NCBI GenBank assembly: GCA_028285265.1 | Contig: JANQPX010000040.1 | Span: 1 to 64,000 of the forward strand | DNA length: 64,000 bases | Reading direction: 5' to 3' | From: Geminicoccaceae bacterium | Lineage (GTDB): Bacteria > Pseudomonadota > Alphaproteobacteria > Geminicoccales > Geminicoccaceae | Shown here: one piece after another, positions 1-7,261 of the stretch | How the letters are laid out: every line of letters begins with the position of its first letter | Numbering within the stretch: the stretch's first letter is position 1 | Notes under the pieces: model-generated | Told to the model about the DNA's origin: nothing | What the model saw: only the letters and a program-made list of their open reading frames with translations | Databases searched by the model: none | Position numbers and translations under genes: made by a program

Positions 1-283
1 TCGTTGGCCATGACGTTCTCGAAATTGCGACGGCGCGGGTTATAGCTGACGCATTGCCCCCAAGCAATATACACAACCCTAGCGACCGCAAATGGCACAT
101 CCCGGAAGCCAGCCTAGCGTCACAAATGCGCGCTAAAGCCGCCATTCCGTGTGATTTTCTGGCGAAGCGGCAGCTCGGTGGCGCATTACGGACAGTCCGC
201 CCAGGCCGCCAACGTCGCATGTTGACCCCAAGCTGACTCCTATCGGCGCCTTAAGGCTGATCGACCATGAGATGATGATGTCC
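1..283. other. left edge, no supported gene
   Basis: About 280 bases upstream of the regulator operon. Short open frames cross it on both strands, but none has a ribosome-binding site, recognisable family or convincing composition. The first 45 bases could hold the end of a rightward gene (an open frame closing with TAG at 43-45), which cannot be judged from so little sequence. Confidence 0.4.
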
Positions 284-326
284 TTGACACCATGCCTTTG
301 GGTTATTTATATAGCCATATGGCTAT
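284..326 (+). promoter_or_regulatory. promoter with perfect palindromic operator
   Basis: A -35 TTGACA (284-289) is followed after 18 bases by TATATA (308-313). Overlapping the -10 and the likely transcription start is a perfect 16-base palindrome, ATAGCCAT/ATGGCTAT (311-326). ArsR-family regulators commonly bind such dyads in their own promoters, so this is a good autoregulatory operator candidate. The ATG at 319 lies inside the palindrome. Confidence 0.6.
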
Positions 327-669
327 ACAATATCAACATCGACTCGATCGAACCTTTCACGCGCTGGGAGATGAGTCTCGACGCCAGATACTGGCAAAGC
401 TCGCCACTAACGGAGCCTGCTCCGCGAGCGAACTAGGAAGTCCGTTCGACTCGGCTCAGCCGACGATCTCCAAGCATATCAAGGTGCTTGAAAAGGCTGG
501 GCTGGTTCAGCGTAAGGTCGACGGACGCGTTCATCGGTTCCGCTTCGTCAGGCAACCGCTCGATGAAGCCGAGGACTGGATCAAACGCCACAAAGCATTT
601 TGGGAGGGGACACTCGAACGCCTTGAAGGTTTTGTCCTCGACGATAACGATACTAAGGAAGAACCGTGA
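319..669 (+). CDS. ArsR-family winged-helix transcriptional regulator
   Basis: A 116-residue protein with the ArsR layout: LDRTFHALGDESRRQILAKL near the N-terminus, then a helix-turn-helix with PTISKHIKVLEKAGLV and a wing segment VDGRVHRFRF. No metal-binding cysteine pair of the CVC type is seen, so it belongs with the non-metal ArsR proteins usually paired with an AHSA1 gene. An ATG at 292 is possible, but 319 matches family N-termini better and falls where the promoter would start the transcript, giving a leaderless mRNA. Its stop overlaps the next start by 4 bases. It probably represses this three-gene operon through the palindrome at 311-326. Confidence 0.88.
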   Translation: MAIQYQHRLDRTFHALGDESRRQILAKLATNGACSASELGSPFDSAQPTISKHIKVLEKAGLVQRKVDGRVHRFRFVRQPLDEAEDWIKRHKAFWEGTLERLEGFVLDDNDTKEEP

Positions 670-1118
670 GGGCAGAGCCCATACCGCTTATTATAAGCAG
701 GATCATCGCTGCACCGCGCGATCGTCTGTTCGAGGCGTTCGGCAGCGCCGATGCCTTGTCGCGATGGTTCACCCCGAGCGCAGATATATCCCTCGATGTC
801 ATGGCATTCGACTTTGTGGCCGGCGGTAGGTTTCGTTTCCGCTACGTCATGCCCGACGGCAGGCGGCCCATAGTCGGTGGGGTCTATGAAGTGATTGAAC
901 CACCGGCGCGAATCATCTGCTCATGGGTCTGGGAAGCGCCTGACCCGCTGGCCGATATCCCAATGCGCGTTCTTTTCGAGTTCTCCGAACACGACGGAAA
1001 AACCGAGGTGACCATCACTCATCAGGGGATACCTTCCGACCAAGTCTGCAGCATCCATAAAGATGGTTGGGACGGAGCCCTGAATGGTCTGCAACGCAAT
1101 TTCAGCCGGGCCGACTAA
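666..1118 (+). CDS. AHSA1/SRPBCC ligand-binding domain protein
   Basis: A 150-residue START-like (SRPBCC, AHSA1) protein starting at GTG within the ArsR stop codon. Family marks are the N-terminal APRDRLFEAFGSADALSRWF, a central GGRFRFRYVMPDG strand pair, and a C-terminal helix around DGWDGALNGLQRNF. These domains form a hydrophobic cavity. In ArsR/AHSA1/reductase cassettes the role is usually unknown, with ligand binding or detoxification suggested. Translational coupling to the ArsR gene supports one transcription unit. Confidence 0.85.
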   Translation: MRAEPIPLIISRIIAAPRDRLFEAFGSADALSRWFTPSADISLDVMAFDFVAGGRFRFRYVMPDGRRPIVGGVYEVIEPPARIICSWVWEAPDPLADIPMRVLFEFSEHDGKTEVTITHQGIPSDQVCSIHKDGWDGALNGLQRNFSRAD

Positions 1119-1129
1119 GAAAGGACATC

Positions 1130-1744
1130 ATGATGGATATGAAGCCGAGGCGTGAGCTTGCCATATTGACCTTCGTCACACTTGACGGCGTGATGCAGGC
1201 GCCAGCACAGCCGGAGGAGGATTTCTCGGGCGATTTCAAGCACGGTGGATGGGCCAAGCCCTACTGGGATGAGGTGATGGCGCAGGTCAAAGAAGAGGCA
1301 ATGGATGAGCCTTACGATCTCCTGCTTGGGCGCAAGACATATGAGATCTTCAAGCCTCACTTCTCGAAAGCCACCGACAATGATGGCGATGCTGCATTTT
1401 TGAACAAAGCAAGAAAGTACGTCGCAACGAACAGCTTGAAAGACCTCGATTGGAACAACTCCATCGCCATCACTGGAGACGTCGCCGCAGGGGTTACCCA
1501 GCTTAAAGCGCATGATGGGCCATTGTTGCAGGTTCATGGCAGCTGGCAATTGATCCAGTGTCTGCTAGCGAATGATCTCATCGATGAATTTCGACTATGG
1601 ACGTTCCCGGTAGTTGTTGGGTCCGGAAAGCGTCTGTTCGGAGAGCATACAGTGGAGTATGACCTGACACGCGTCAAAACAAGAGCGGCGTCGAATGGCG
1701 CTCTCATGGGCATCTATCGTCGCGGCGGAGTGAAGAGATCGTGA
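1130..1744 (+). CDS. dihydrofolate reductase family protein (RibD C-terminal-like)
   Basis: A 204-residue protein of the RibD_C/DHFR-like family. It shows the N-terminal strand LAILTFVTLDGVMQAP, the LLLGRKTYEIF segment typical of this family, VATNSLKDLDW, and GSWQLIQCLLANDLIDEFRLW toward the C-terminus. The start at 1130 follows an AAGAAAGGAC ribosome-binding site. A longer frame open from 1067 would run into the AHSA1 gene and is not favoured. These proteins are presumed NAD(P)H reductases of unknown substrate. It closes the ArsR operon. Confidence 0.85.
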   Translation: MMDMKPRRELAILTFVTLDGVMQAPAQPEEDFSGDFKHGGWAKPYWDEVMAQVKEEAMDEPYDLLLGRKTYEIFKPHFSKATDNDGDAAFLNKARKYVATNSLKDLDWNNSIAITGDVAAGVTQLKAHDGPLLQVHGSWQLIQCLLANDLIDEFRLWTFPVVVGSGKRLFGEHTVEYDLTRVKTRAASNGALMGIYRRGGVKRS

Positions 1745-1852
1745 CGGACGGTGAGATGAGAATCGATTTTCAATTGCCCACCCACCTTGAGGCAAGTTAT
1801 GGCACTTAGCTGAAGCTGGCCTTTCGTCTGCTTTCGAGCGTAAAGCCGTTTG

Positions 1853-2089
1853 TCACAGACTGCCGGTGAAGAATCCAGCCACGAGCCCCAAGATACCGAC
1901 GGTGCACATCGCAAGGATTCCAAGAGGATCGCGAACGGCCTCGGCTTCGTAGCGAAACAGCTCGTCTTCGATGGCATCTTGCACGAACCGCTGATGGCCA
2001 GGCGACTTGAGATAAGGCAAGATCTTTTGAAGGATATTACTCGCCGCCGCCTTGATATGAGGGTCGTCGGTATCAGGGAGTGTTTCCAT
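1853..2089 (-). CDS. small protein with C-terminal membrane segment
   Basis: 78 residues, not recognised. The first 50 residues are helical and charged; the last 25 (around LGILAMCTVGILGLVAGFF) form one membrane segment. It shares this layout and length with the next gene upstream (2107-2334), so the two look like diverged paralogs. It ends the leftward cluster, converging on the reductase gene. Confidence 0.55.
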   Translation of the reverse strand: METLPDTDDPHIKAAASNILQKILPYLKSPGHQRFVQDAIEDELFRYEAEAVRDPLGILAMCTVGILGLVAGFFTGSL

Positions 2090-2106
2090 GGGTCGAATTC
2101 CGTTCT

Positions 2107-2334
2107 TTAAAAGGCTAAGCCGACGAGAAAACCCACTATGCCCACCACCGCAGCGATATAAGGATTGACCGCGAGCTTGACGTTTCGCTCTTCATGATCT
2201 CGCAAAAGCTCTGTCAGCGGCCCTTCAACGAGCGCTTTCTTGAACTCCTCATCGCGATCTGGATGCAGTGCGTCGGCGATCTTTTGAGCCGTAGAAAGAA
2301 TGTTGGCTTCTTGATAATGAGTGAGGCCGCTCAT
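2107..2334 (-). CDS. small protein with C-terminal membrane segment
   Basis: 75 residues, not recognised: a charged helical N-terminal part and a C-terminal membrane segment (NPYIAAVVGIVGFLVGLAF). Its start overlaps the stop of the 2331-2588 gene by 4 bases, supporting operonic translation. Paralog-like to 1853-2089. The tail-anchored shape could suit a phage or plasmid exclusion factor, but nothing in the sequence proves a role. Confidence 0.6.
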   Translation of the reverse strand: MSGLTHYQEANILSTAQKIADALHPDRDEEFKKALVEGPLTELLRDHEERNVKLAVNPYIAAVVGIVGFLVGLAF

Positions 2335-2588
2335 GACGAACTCCCCTGACTCATCATGGCCGCGATCGGATCGAACGGGATTGTGTCGCCTGCTTCAGTC
2401 ATGAATTGCGGCCAGCCCTTAGGGCGCTTCGGCGGTGATGGCACGATCACCTTCGACGTGACTGCTCTTTTCGACGCTATCTCTCTCGATTTCCGAAAGC
2501 ACGCGACGCAGCCTTTTGACCTCTGATATCGCTCGGTACCGCCGCAGACGTCGCAGGCGTCACCTTCAAATGTCTTGGCTTTGCCCAT
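2331..2588 (-). CDS. small zinc-finger-like protein
   Basis: 85 residues. A CDVCGG...CVAC knuckle (two CxxC pairs about 13 residues apart) suggests one bound zinc. The C-terminus carries PFDPIAAMMS, nearly repeated as PFDPPIAAMMS in the prophage gene 3778-4359. The start at 2588 was chosen because it directly follows the stop of 2593-2817; a longer frame to 2798 would overlap that gene almost completely. Function unknown. Confidence 0.6.
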   Translation of the reverse strand: MGKAKTFEGDACDVCGGTERYQRSKGCVACFRKSREIASKRAVTSKVIVPSPPKRPKGWPQFMTEAGDTIPFDPIAAMMSQGSSS

Positions 2589-2592
2589 GGCC

Positions 2593-2817
2593 TTAATCCG
2601 GAATCTTGGAATGGCCGCCGGCATCCAGCCAGCCAGCGAAGAGTTGAAGGTCGTTGCGGGCTCCTTTGAGCTTTGCTTCAGGCACACCGGACGTTTCAGC
2701 CAATCCGACCCATTGAGCGAGCAGAACGAAGGCAAACGCGTCTTGAGCGCGCAAGACGAAGACAGGCTCGTCTTTAGGCGTGCGGTCGAGCACAGCACGT
2801 GCTTTGTCGTGATTCAT
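2593..2817 (-). CDS. hypothetical protein
   Basis: 74 residues, no family recognised. A mostly helical soluble sequence (segments VFVLRAQDAFAFVLLAQWVG and LQLFAGWLDAGGHSKIPD). Its start overlaps the stop of 2814-3338 by 4 bases and its stop is 4 bases before the 2588 start, so it sits in a tight operon. Confidence 0.6.
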   Translation of the reverse strand: MNHDKARAVLDRTPKDEPVFVLRAQDAFAFVLLAQWVGLAETSGVPEAKLKGARNDLQLFAGWLDAGGHSKIPD

Positions 2818-3338
2818 TGTTCAGTCTCCTCAATGAAGAGCTTGAGTGCGTCCACGTCCGGACCGGGAAAGAACAAAGTCGCGTCTGCAGGAAAATCTTC
2901 TGAGAACGAGCTCATCGGGGAAGCTGGGACGACCAAAAGCGAGTAGCGAAGGCGCGCAGCCACCATCGGCTTGTCGATCCGACAGTCACCGACCTCGACG
3001 ATGATGCTTTGTGATTCGATGAAGATGTCGGATATGCCGTACGACACGCTCGGGGCTTCCGGCGTCAGATCATGCCAGCCTTGACGGATCGCCCATTCTG
3101 CGGAGCGTTCCGAACCCTCGAAGAATGAATTGACACGATCTGCAATACGCTTGGCTGCCCGGCATGGCTCCCTGGGCAGGTCGATGCTTAGTGTTCTGAT
3201 AGCACCATACGATATCGCTGCGGCGGTATTGATCAGAGGCCGGAGGTCGCGAGAATATCGCGTGTCTCCGATCGATAGGAGAAGCCTTTCCAGCCGGCCA
3301 GCCAAATCCAAGACGCGCTGAATTGACGCGTTAGTCAT
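2814..3338 (-). CDS. hypothetical protein
   Basis: 174 residues from the ATG at 3338; the frame is open further, but that start overlaps the preceding small frame's stop by 4 bases. Hydrophobic/charged alternation fits a soluble alpha/beta domain, with strands such as SQSIIVEVGDC and RYSLLVVPA near the C-terminus. It predicts no signal peptide or membrane segment. Not recognised. Confidence 0.6.
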   Translation of the reverse strand: MTNASIQRVLDLAGRLERLLLSIGDTRYSRDLRPLINTAAAISYGAIRTLSIDLPREPCRAAKRIADRVNSFFEGSERSAEWAIRQGWHDLTPEAPSVSYGISDIFIESQSIIVEVGDCRIDKPMVAARLRYSLLVVPASPMSSFSEDFPADATLFFPGPDVDALKLFIEETEQ

Positions 3339-3517
3339 CGGCCAGTGCCCACGACTGCATTGCACATTCTTTTGACGATTTCTGGTGGCAAGCCGTCGTA
3401 TCTTGCAGCCATCACTGGCCACAGTGGCTCTGGGCATGCACCGATTTTGCACGCGCAATCTGGCGAATGATCGCCAGAACAAGCACAATTCTGCCACTCC
3501 AGGTAGCGTGAAGCCAC
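3335..3517 (-). CDS. cysteine-rich small protein, start uncertain
   Basis: 60 residues from a GTG at 3517, preceded by an AGG. The sequence has a compact cysteine group (QNCACSGDHSPDCACKIGAC), then a helical end. The frame stays open into the tRNA-like sequence, so an upstream start there is unlikely. The stop overlaps the next ATG by 4 bases, which is the best support that it is translated. Confidence 0.4.
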   Translation of the reverse strand: MASRYLEWQNCACSGDHSPDCACKIGACPEPLWPVMAARYDGLPPEIVKRMCNAVVGTGR

Positions 3518-3559
3518 CCTGGTGAATCTGCTAAGTCTTTGATTTGACTGATGGAAAGA

Positions 3560-3634
3560 TGGTGCCGCCAGAAAGATTTGAACTTTCGACCTCACCCTTA
3601 CCAAGGGTGCGCGCTATCACTACGCTATGACTGC
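3560..3634 (-). tRNA. tRNA-Thr(GGT)-like sequence, probable attachment-site scar
   Basis: A 75-nt cloverleaf with encoded CCA can be drawn. Anticodon stem CACCC/GGGTG with loop TTGGTAA gives anticodon GGT (Thr), and the T stem GAAAG/CTTTC with loop TTCAAAT is perfect. The 5' half is weak: acceptor GCAGTCA pairs with TGGCGGC only with an A-G mismatch and a T-G wobble, and the D loop lacks the usual GG. A sound 3' half and a decayed 5' half is what remains when an element integrates at a tRNA 3' end. The integrase gene begins about 720 bases away on the 5' side. It may not be a working tRNA. Confidence 0.65.
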
Positions 3635-3777
3635 GGAGCACTATCATAGGTGGTTGATTTACAAGAATTATTTTTAACATCTTTCCCGCGTGCCCACTTG
3701 GTGTTTTTTCGTCGTGTGTCAGAAACGTGCCAATTTTGATTTCGCCTCGCCCCCAGTCGAAGGGGGGGAGAGAATCA

Positions 3778-4359
3778 TCAGTGCGCGGTCTTATTGGTCG
3801 TCTTGGTCGCTCTTTCTAGATTCTGCACGAGCTCCTTCAGTGCTTCTATCAATGACGGCTGATCGGCGTTCGAGACGTAGTTCATACTTCCGCCTCGTTC
3901 GGCGAAAGGAAACATAACCAACGCAAAGCCGTAATCCACCTTAGCAGCCTCTTCGCCGATTATTTGGCCGATGCTGCTCATCATCGCAGCGATGGGTGGG
4001 TCGAACGGCGAAGCCGTCTTGCTTGGCGGTTCGGTGTCTGGAAGTCCGAGCGCCCGCGCCGTGTTTGGAAACAACTTTGTCATTGCATCCCGACCATCCG
4101 CGCTTCTAGCCCAGTCTTCGGACTCTTCAAGGCTGGCATCAAACTCGCCGTTCATGTGCCGCTCGGCCAAAGCATGCGCCGCTGGGGTGTCAGCCGCTCT
4201 TAGGTCGTTCAACAACTGGATGTCTGGCATGTCCAGCTTCGACAGATAGTCATGGTAGTAGCCGTCCTTGGCTTTCTTCGCCATATCGTCCAAACCGGCT
4301 TCGCGAAGTGCGTCGGCCAGGATGTCTTTGGTGTGCTTCTTCTCGGTCTTGTCGGTCAC
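3778..4359 (-). CDS. phage hypothetical protein
   Basis: 193 residues. The N-terminal half is helical and charged. The middle has SPFDPPIAAMMSSIGQIIGE, shared with 2331-2588. The last third has the pattern FALVMFPFAERGGSMNYVSN followed by an amphipathic helix, a small domain I recall from hypothetical phage proteins without known function. Its start overlaps the integrase stop by 4 bases, so it is translated as the last gene of the early leftward operon. A GC-rich inverted repeat at about 3748-3774 lies just past its stop. Confidence 0.7.
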   Translation of the reverse strand: MTDKTEKKHTKDILADALREAGLDDMAKKAKDGYYHDYLSKLDMPDIQLLNDLRAADTPAAHALAERHMNGEFDASLEESEDWARSADGRDAMTKLFPNTARALGLPDTEPPSKTASPFDPPIAAMMSSIGQIIGEEAAKVDYGFALVMFPFAERGGSMNYVSNADQPSLIEALKELVQNLERATKTTNKTAH

Positions 4360-5537
4360 GTGCCGCTATCCTCTTCATCATCGACTAATCGAACGTTACT
4401 CATGTGTCCTCGTAGGTGACCGTCGCTCAGATGCGCATACCGCGACAGCATAGCGCTCGTCGTCCAGCCCACCATTTCCGAAATGGCATGCGAAGGAGTT
4501 TGACCGGCGACGTGATGCGACACGAAGTTGTGACGACCCCAATAGGCGGTCACCTGGAGCATGACTTCGGCGCGGTCCATCAGGTATTCGCGCCGGTCAA
4601 CATCGAGTCCGGACTCGCGCGCCATCTCCCGAAGGGCCTCGGCGGCGCGCTCGCGTCCCTGACGAAACGGCTTATTGATCGGGAGCCCATACTTACCCGC
4701 TGGCCGGTGCCATGGCTGGCCACGACTGTTTAAGAAGATCGGCCCTTCCAGCGGTTTTCCTGCCCGTCTCAACGATGCGGCCAGGGCGCGAAGATCGCGC
4801 GCTACGTCATGGTCCAGGGGGATTGTCTCTTGTTCGCGCGTCTTGGTGGCCCCGAGATCAAGACGCTCCCGGCCAGGCCGCATGTCCAAATCTTCCCAAC
4901 AACGATACAGGATCTCGCTTGGGCGGCGTCCTTGGAGAAAGATGACTTTGACGGGTAGCCTTAGGTGATCGGGCATCGAGGTTATGAGTAGGCGAATTTC
5001 GTCTGGGTGTAGCCACTTATTAACTTCGGGCTTGGTTGTGGCTCCGCGAGGGCGCGGGATGTGCGGTTTTGACTGGATGAGATCGTGGCGCAAGGCGGTG
5101 GACAGAATCCCGCCGATGGTACTGCAAACGCGCCTACGATTGGCTGCACTGGTATTGCCCCAATTCTTTTGCAGAATGCTTTGAAGGGTTGTCGTCGTAA
5201 TGTCGGCCAAGCGTGTATGGGTCAGAATTAGGGTCAACTTGGCAACCATCGGCGCTTCCGGGTCTCTCCAACCGCGCGCTTTGCCATCGGCGCGCTCCTC
5301 TAAGTAACGGGCTGCAGCATGGGACCACGTTGCCGAATTCTCTTTTCCGTAGAGGAGGATTTGGATTTGCCGGTCCTGCTCTTGACGCGCGAGTTCGAGC
5401 GCTTCTCGCCTTGGCCTTTTGGCTGAGATGCCAAGACTTTTTCGAATGCGGACTGACTGGTCTCGAGTGCGGATTGTTCCTCGACAGTGCCACCGTCCTC
5501 TTCTGACGTAGACTTCGAGCCCTGATCGAGACGCCAT
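4356..5537 (-). CDS. int: tyrosine site-specific integrase
   Basis: 393 residues. The N-terminal arm-type DNA-binding part (EVYVRRGRWHCRGTIRTR) is followed by a core-binding domain (about 70-160) and a catalytic domain. Visible catalytic residues are R204/R205 in LQGRRPSEIL, K232 in TKTREQ, R335-H336 in YWGRHNF, W358 and the nucleophile Y367 in SRYAHL. The box II histidine that usually precedes the arginine is a tyrosine (Y332), a tolerated but uncommon change. It should recombine phage and chromosomal att sites, probably at the tRNA-Thr sequence next door. Its first 238 bases overlap the excisionase-like gene in another frame. Confidence 0.93.
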   Translation of the reverse strand: MASRSGLEVYVRRGRWHCRGTIRTRDQSVRIRKSLGISAKRPRREALELARQEQDRQIQILLYGKENSATWSHAAARYLEERADGKARGWRDPEAPMVAKLTLILTHTRLADITTTTLQSILQKNWGNTSAANRRRVCSTIGGILSTALRHDLIQSKPHIPRPRGATTKPEVNKWLHPDEIRLLITSMPDHLRLPVKVIFLQGRRPSEILYRCWEDLDMRPGRERLDLGATKTREQETIPLDHDVARDLRALAASLRRAGKPLEGPIFLNSRGQPWHRPAGKYGLPINKPFRQGRERAAEALREMARESGLDVDRREYLMDRAEVMLQVTAYWGRHNFVSHHVAGQTPSHAISEMVGWTTSAMLSRYAHLSDGHLRGHMSNVRLVDDEEDSGT

Positions 5538-5749
5538 CTCATTTCCTCAATGTCCTCAGCGCTCCAAAGCCTGAGGCCGCCAACATGCTTCGTGTAGGTG
5601 CCCGCAAGGAGTGGCTCTTTCATCGCCTCATCGGCGAGGATCTGACGTTCAAGCCATCTCTTGCCACGGCGTAGGATCTCGGCAACCTCTTCGAGCGTGT
5701 AGTATTGCGGCTGGTTCTGAAGGGTTTTGGCCTTCGGACGCTCTGTCAT
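5300..5749 (-). CDS. excisionase-like helix-turn-helix protein
   Basis: 149 residues. Residues 16-75 look like a MerR/Xis-type winged helix-turn-helix (YTLEEVAEILRRGKRWLERQ, then GLRLWSAEDIEEMRWRL). The remaining half is low-complexity, basic and serine-rich, and lies over the start of the integrase gene. It is probably the recombination directionality factor or a regulator of it. The overlap of 238 bases is long for such pairs; the tail may be functionally loose since integrase coding dominates there. Confidence 0.7.
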   Translation of the reverse strand: MTERPKAKTLQNQPQYYTLEEVAEILRRGKRWLERQILADEAMKEPLLAGTYTKHVGGLRLWSAEDIEEMRWRLDQGSKSTSEEDGGTVEEQSALETSQSAFEKVLASQPKGQGEKRSNSRVKSRTGKSKSSSTEKRIRQRGPMLQPVT

Positions 5750-5788
5750 GAGGTTGCCTCGATCGTTCTATTCCCGGTCTTTGCGGTG

Positions 5789-6346
5789 CTACAGTCGGAA
5801 ACGTGCGCCTACGCGCAGGCTGTGTTGAAAGACTTCGTCGTCTAGCTCGAAGCCGGGTAGCCAGGTGAAGCGATAGTGCGGGACGATTGCCACCGCGTCA
5901 TTGATGTCGAAATTCAAACCAAGTTCGGCATGGGCGATAAAGTCCGTGGTGTCGGTTGAGACTTCGACCCCAAGGATTTCCGCGCTCAGCTCTTGATAAA
6001 CAATGCCTGCCCCGCCACCGGCATAGAAGTAATCGGCGAAGTCCCGATACACCCCGGCTTGAACAGCGAAGTGGTAGTAGTCGGCATCTTCGCTGCCAGC
6101 GTCGATTGAGACGTCGACGGTCGAGCCAGATATGCTGAGGTCGAGTTCGGCGCGGATAACGTCGAAGTCTGCCCCAAAGCGACCGCCTAGTGTCGCGCCA
6201 GGATTGATGTCAAAGCCGACGCCTGAGGTTTCATTACCGGGATAAAGGTCCAGTCCGACTTCGCCTTGCAAGTACAACTGCTGAGCCGTCGCTGGCGTTG
6301 CCAGTGCTGCGGCACCAACGATGGTTCCGATAATCAACGATTTCAT
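5789..6346 (-). CDS. outer-membrane beta-barrel protein (lysogenic conversion candidate)
   Basis: 185 residues with a clear signal peptide (MKSLIIGTIVGAAALATPATA, cleavage after ATAQ-like site) and a small eight-strand-like barrel: alternating strands such as GEVGLDLYPG, FAVQAGVYRDF, YAGGGAGIVYQEL and a C-terminal strand ending SLRVGARFRL, with the terminal aromatic/hydrophobic pattern replaced by leucine. It resembles the OmpA/Opa-like porin-fold family. Start 6346 begins the signal peptide; a longer frame to 6409 has none. Encoded in the early operon, it may alter the lysogen surface, for instance against superinfection. Confidence 0.75.
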   Translation of the reverse strand: MKSLIIGTIVGAAALATPATAQQLYLQGEVGLDLYPGNETSGVGFDINPGATLGGRFGADFDVIRAELDLSISGSTVDVSIDAGSEDADYYHFAVQAGVYRDFADYFYAGGGAGIVYQELSAEILGVEVSTDTTDFIAHAELGLNFDINDAVAIVPHYRFTWLPGFELDDEVFQHSLRVGARFRL

Positions 6347-6437
6347 TAGGTCGCTTCCTCCAAGGTTGCAGGCGTGGGCTTCTTTTCCTTCTTGTCCTGA
6401 AGCGCCCACGTGACTTTCAGGGGACTGGGCGAGGGCA

Positions 6438-6905
6438 TCACGCCGCCGCCTTATCTTGTTCGCTGCACCATTCCTCGATGTCGGGCAGCTTCATGCCGTT
6501 GAGGGCAAACCAAGCCTCACGACAGCGATCGATGTTGAACATGGCGGTGTGGCACTTCGGGGAATCAATGCCGAGCGCTCCTGCCAGGTATCGGTAGACC
6601 TTTCGCCGAGCAGCTCTCTTGGATTTGTCGTCGCCTGGGGCTTTCTTCCAAAGCGGGTCAATCCGCTTTTCATGAAGGAGCCTACGAGCGCGGCGGGTTT
6701 CTTTATTCGCGGCGTAGCCGAGTGGCAGCGTGGTGTCGGGATGACAGCCAACTATCGTGTCGTCGCACTCGTCGCACTTCCATATTGGCTTTTGCCAAAG
6801 GTACTCCAGATGCGGGTAGGCTTCTTTGCCGTTCGTTAGACGACAGTCACAGTCACAGTCACAGTCACAGCCACAGTGCATGCATGAGGCGACGTTGTCC
6901 GCCAT
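6438..6905 (-). CDS. DUF3268-type zinc-finger protein with Cys-Asp repeats
   Basis: 155 residues. It matches the DUF3268 phage zinc-finger family as I remember it: CMHCGC near the start, WKCDECDDTIVGCHPDT, then PLGYAANKETRRARRLLHEK and a C-terminal CHTAMFNIDRCREAW. A short Cys-Asp run (CDCDCDCDC) after the first knuckle is encoded by a hexanucleotide tandem repeat. Start 6905 overlaps the preceding stop (TGATG). Role unknown; it may bind nucleic acid. Confidence 0.8.
   Translation of the reverse strand: MADNVASCMHCGCDCDCDCDCRLTNGKEAYPHLEYLWQKPIWKCDECDDTIVGCHPDTTLPLGYAANKETRRARRLLHEKRIDPLWKKAPGDDKSKRAARRKVYRYLAGALGIDSPKCHTAMFNIDRCREAWFALNGMKLPDIEEWCSEQDKAAA
6841..6872 (+). repeat. hexanucleotide tandem repeat (cagtca)n inside a coding region
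   Basis: The unit cagtca is repeated four to five times in a row inside the DUF3268 gene and gives alternating Cys-Asp residues. A six-base unit changes copy number without shifting frame, so it could vary the length of the metal-binding run rather than switch the gene off. Confidence 0.8.
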
Positions 6906-7261
6906 CAGAACTTCATTCCGTTCTGGATCTTGAGACCGTCGATCGCGAAATCGATGATTCCTTTCCAGTCTTCGTCGTCCATGTCGTTGATTGCTCGCCA
7001 AGCAATGCTTGACTGTTCGCTTTCGCTGCCCTTGCGCAGCGCGGTATGAAAAGCCTCGCTCAACTGCTCAGGCGAGAGCATGTCTTGAAGGCATTTTGTG
7101 AGATCGTTAGCGGCGGCGACCTCGTGGACTAAAACCTCCTTCTCAAGGCGAAGCGTTTCGATGTCGGCTGCGGCTTCGATGATCAGGTTTTCGATCCCTG
7201 GGCTACCCGCGAGAGGTGCGCGCTCACGAAGGCGCTCGATGATGTCTTTCTGTTCGCTCAT
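6905..7261 (-). CDS. hypothetical coiled-coil protein
   Basis: 118 residues from the ATG at 7261, which overlaps the stop of the zinc-finger gene by 4 bases. Residues 25-65 form a long acidic helix (ENLIIEAAADIETLRLEKEV) likely to coil. The C-terminal part has DMDDEDWKGIIDFAIDG. No known family; probably a small phage early protein. Confidence 0.6.
   Translation of the reverse strand: MSEQKDIIERLRERAPLAGSPGIENLIIEAAADIETLRLEKEVLVHEVAAANDLTKCLQDMLSPEQLSEAFHTALRKGSESEQSSIAWRAINDMDDEDWKGIIDFAIDGLKIQNGMKF

Noticed and set aside
1..236. Rightward frame at the window edge
   Set aside because: No ribosome-binding site, family or codon character; could only be judged with upstream sequence.
2331..2798. 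155-codon version of the zinc-finger gene
   Set aside because: The added N-terminal part overlaps the 2593-2817 gene entirely and looks like its shadow.
3725..3785. A seventh hammerhead-like match: CTGATGA and GAAA around a GC-rich stem on the minus strand
   Set aside because: Stem II does not start right after the core, no stem III partner or NUH site follows, and stem I is missing. The TGA is the stop of the 3778 gene, so the match looks accidental.
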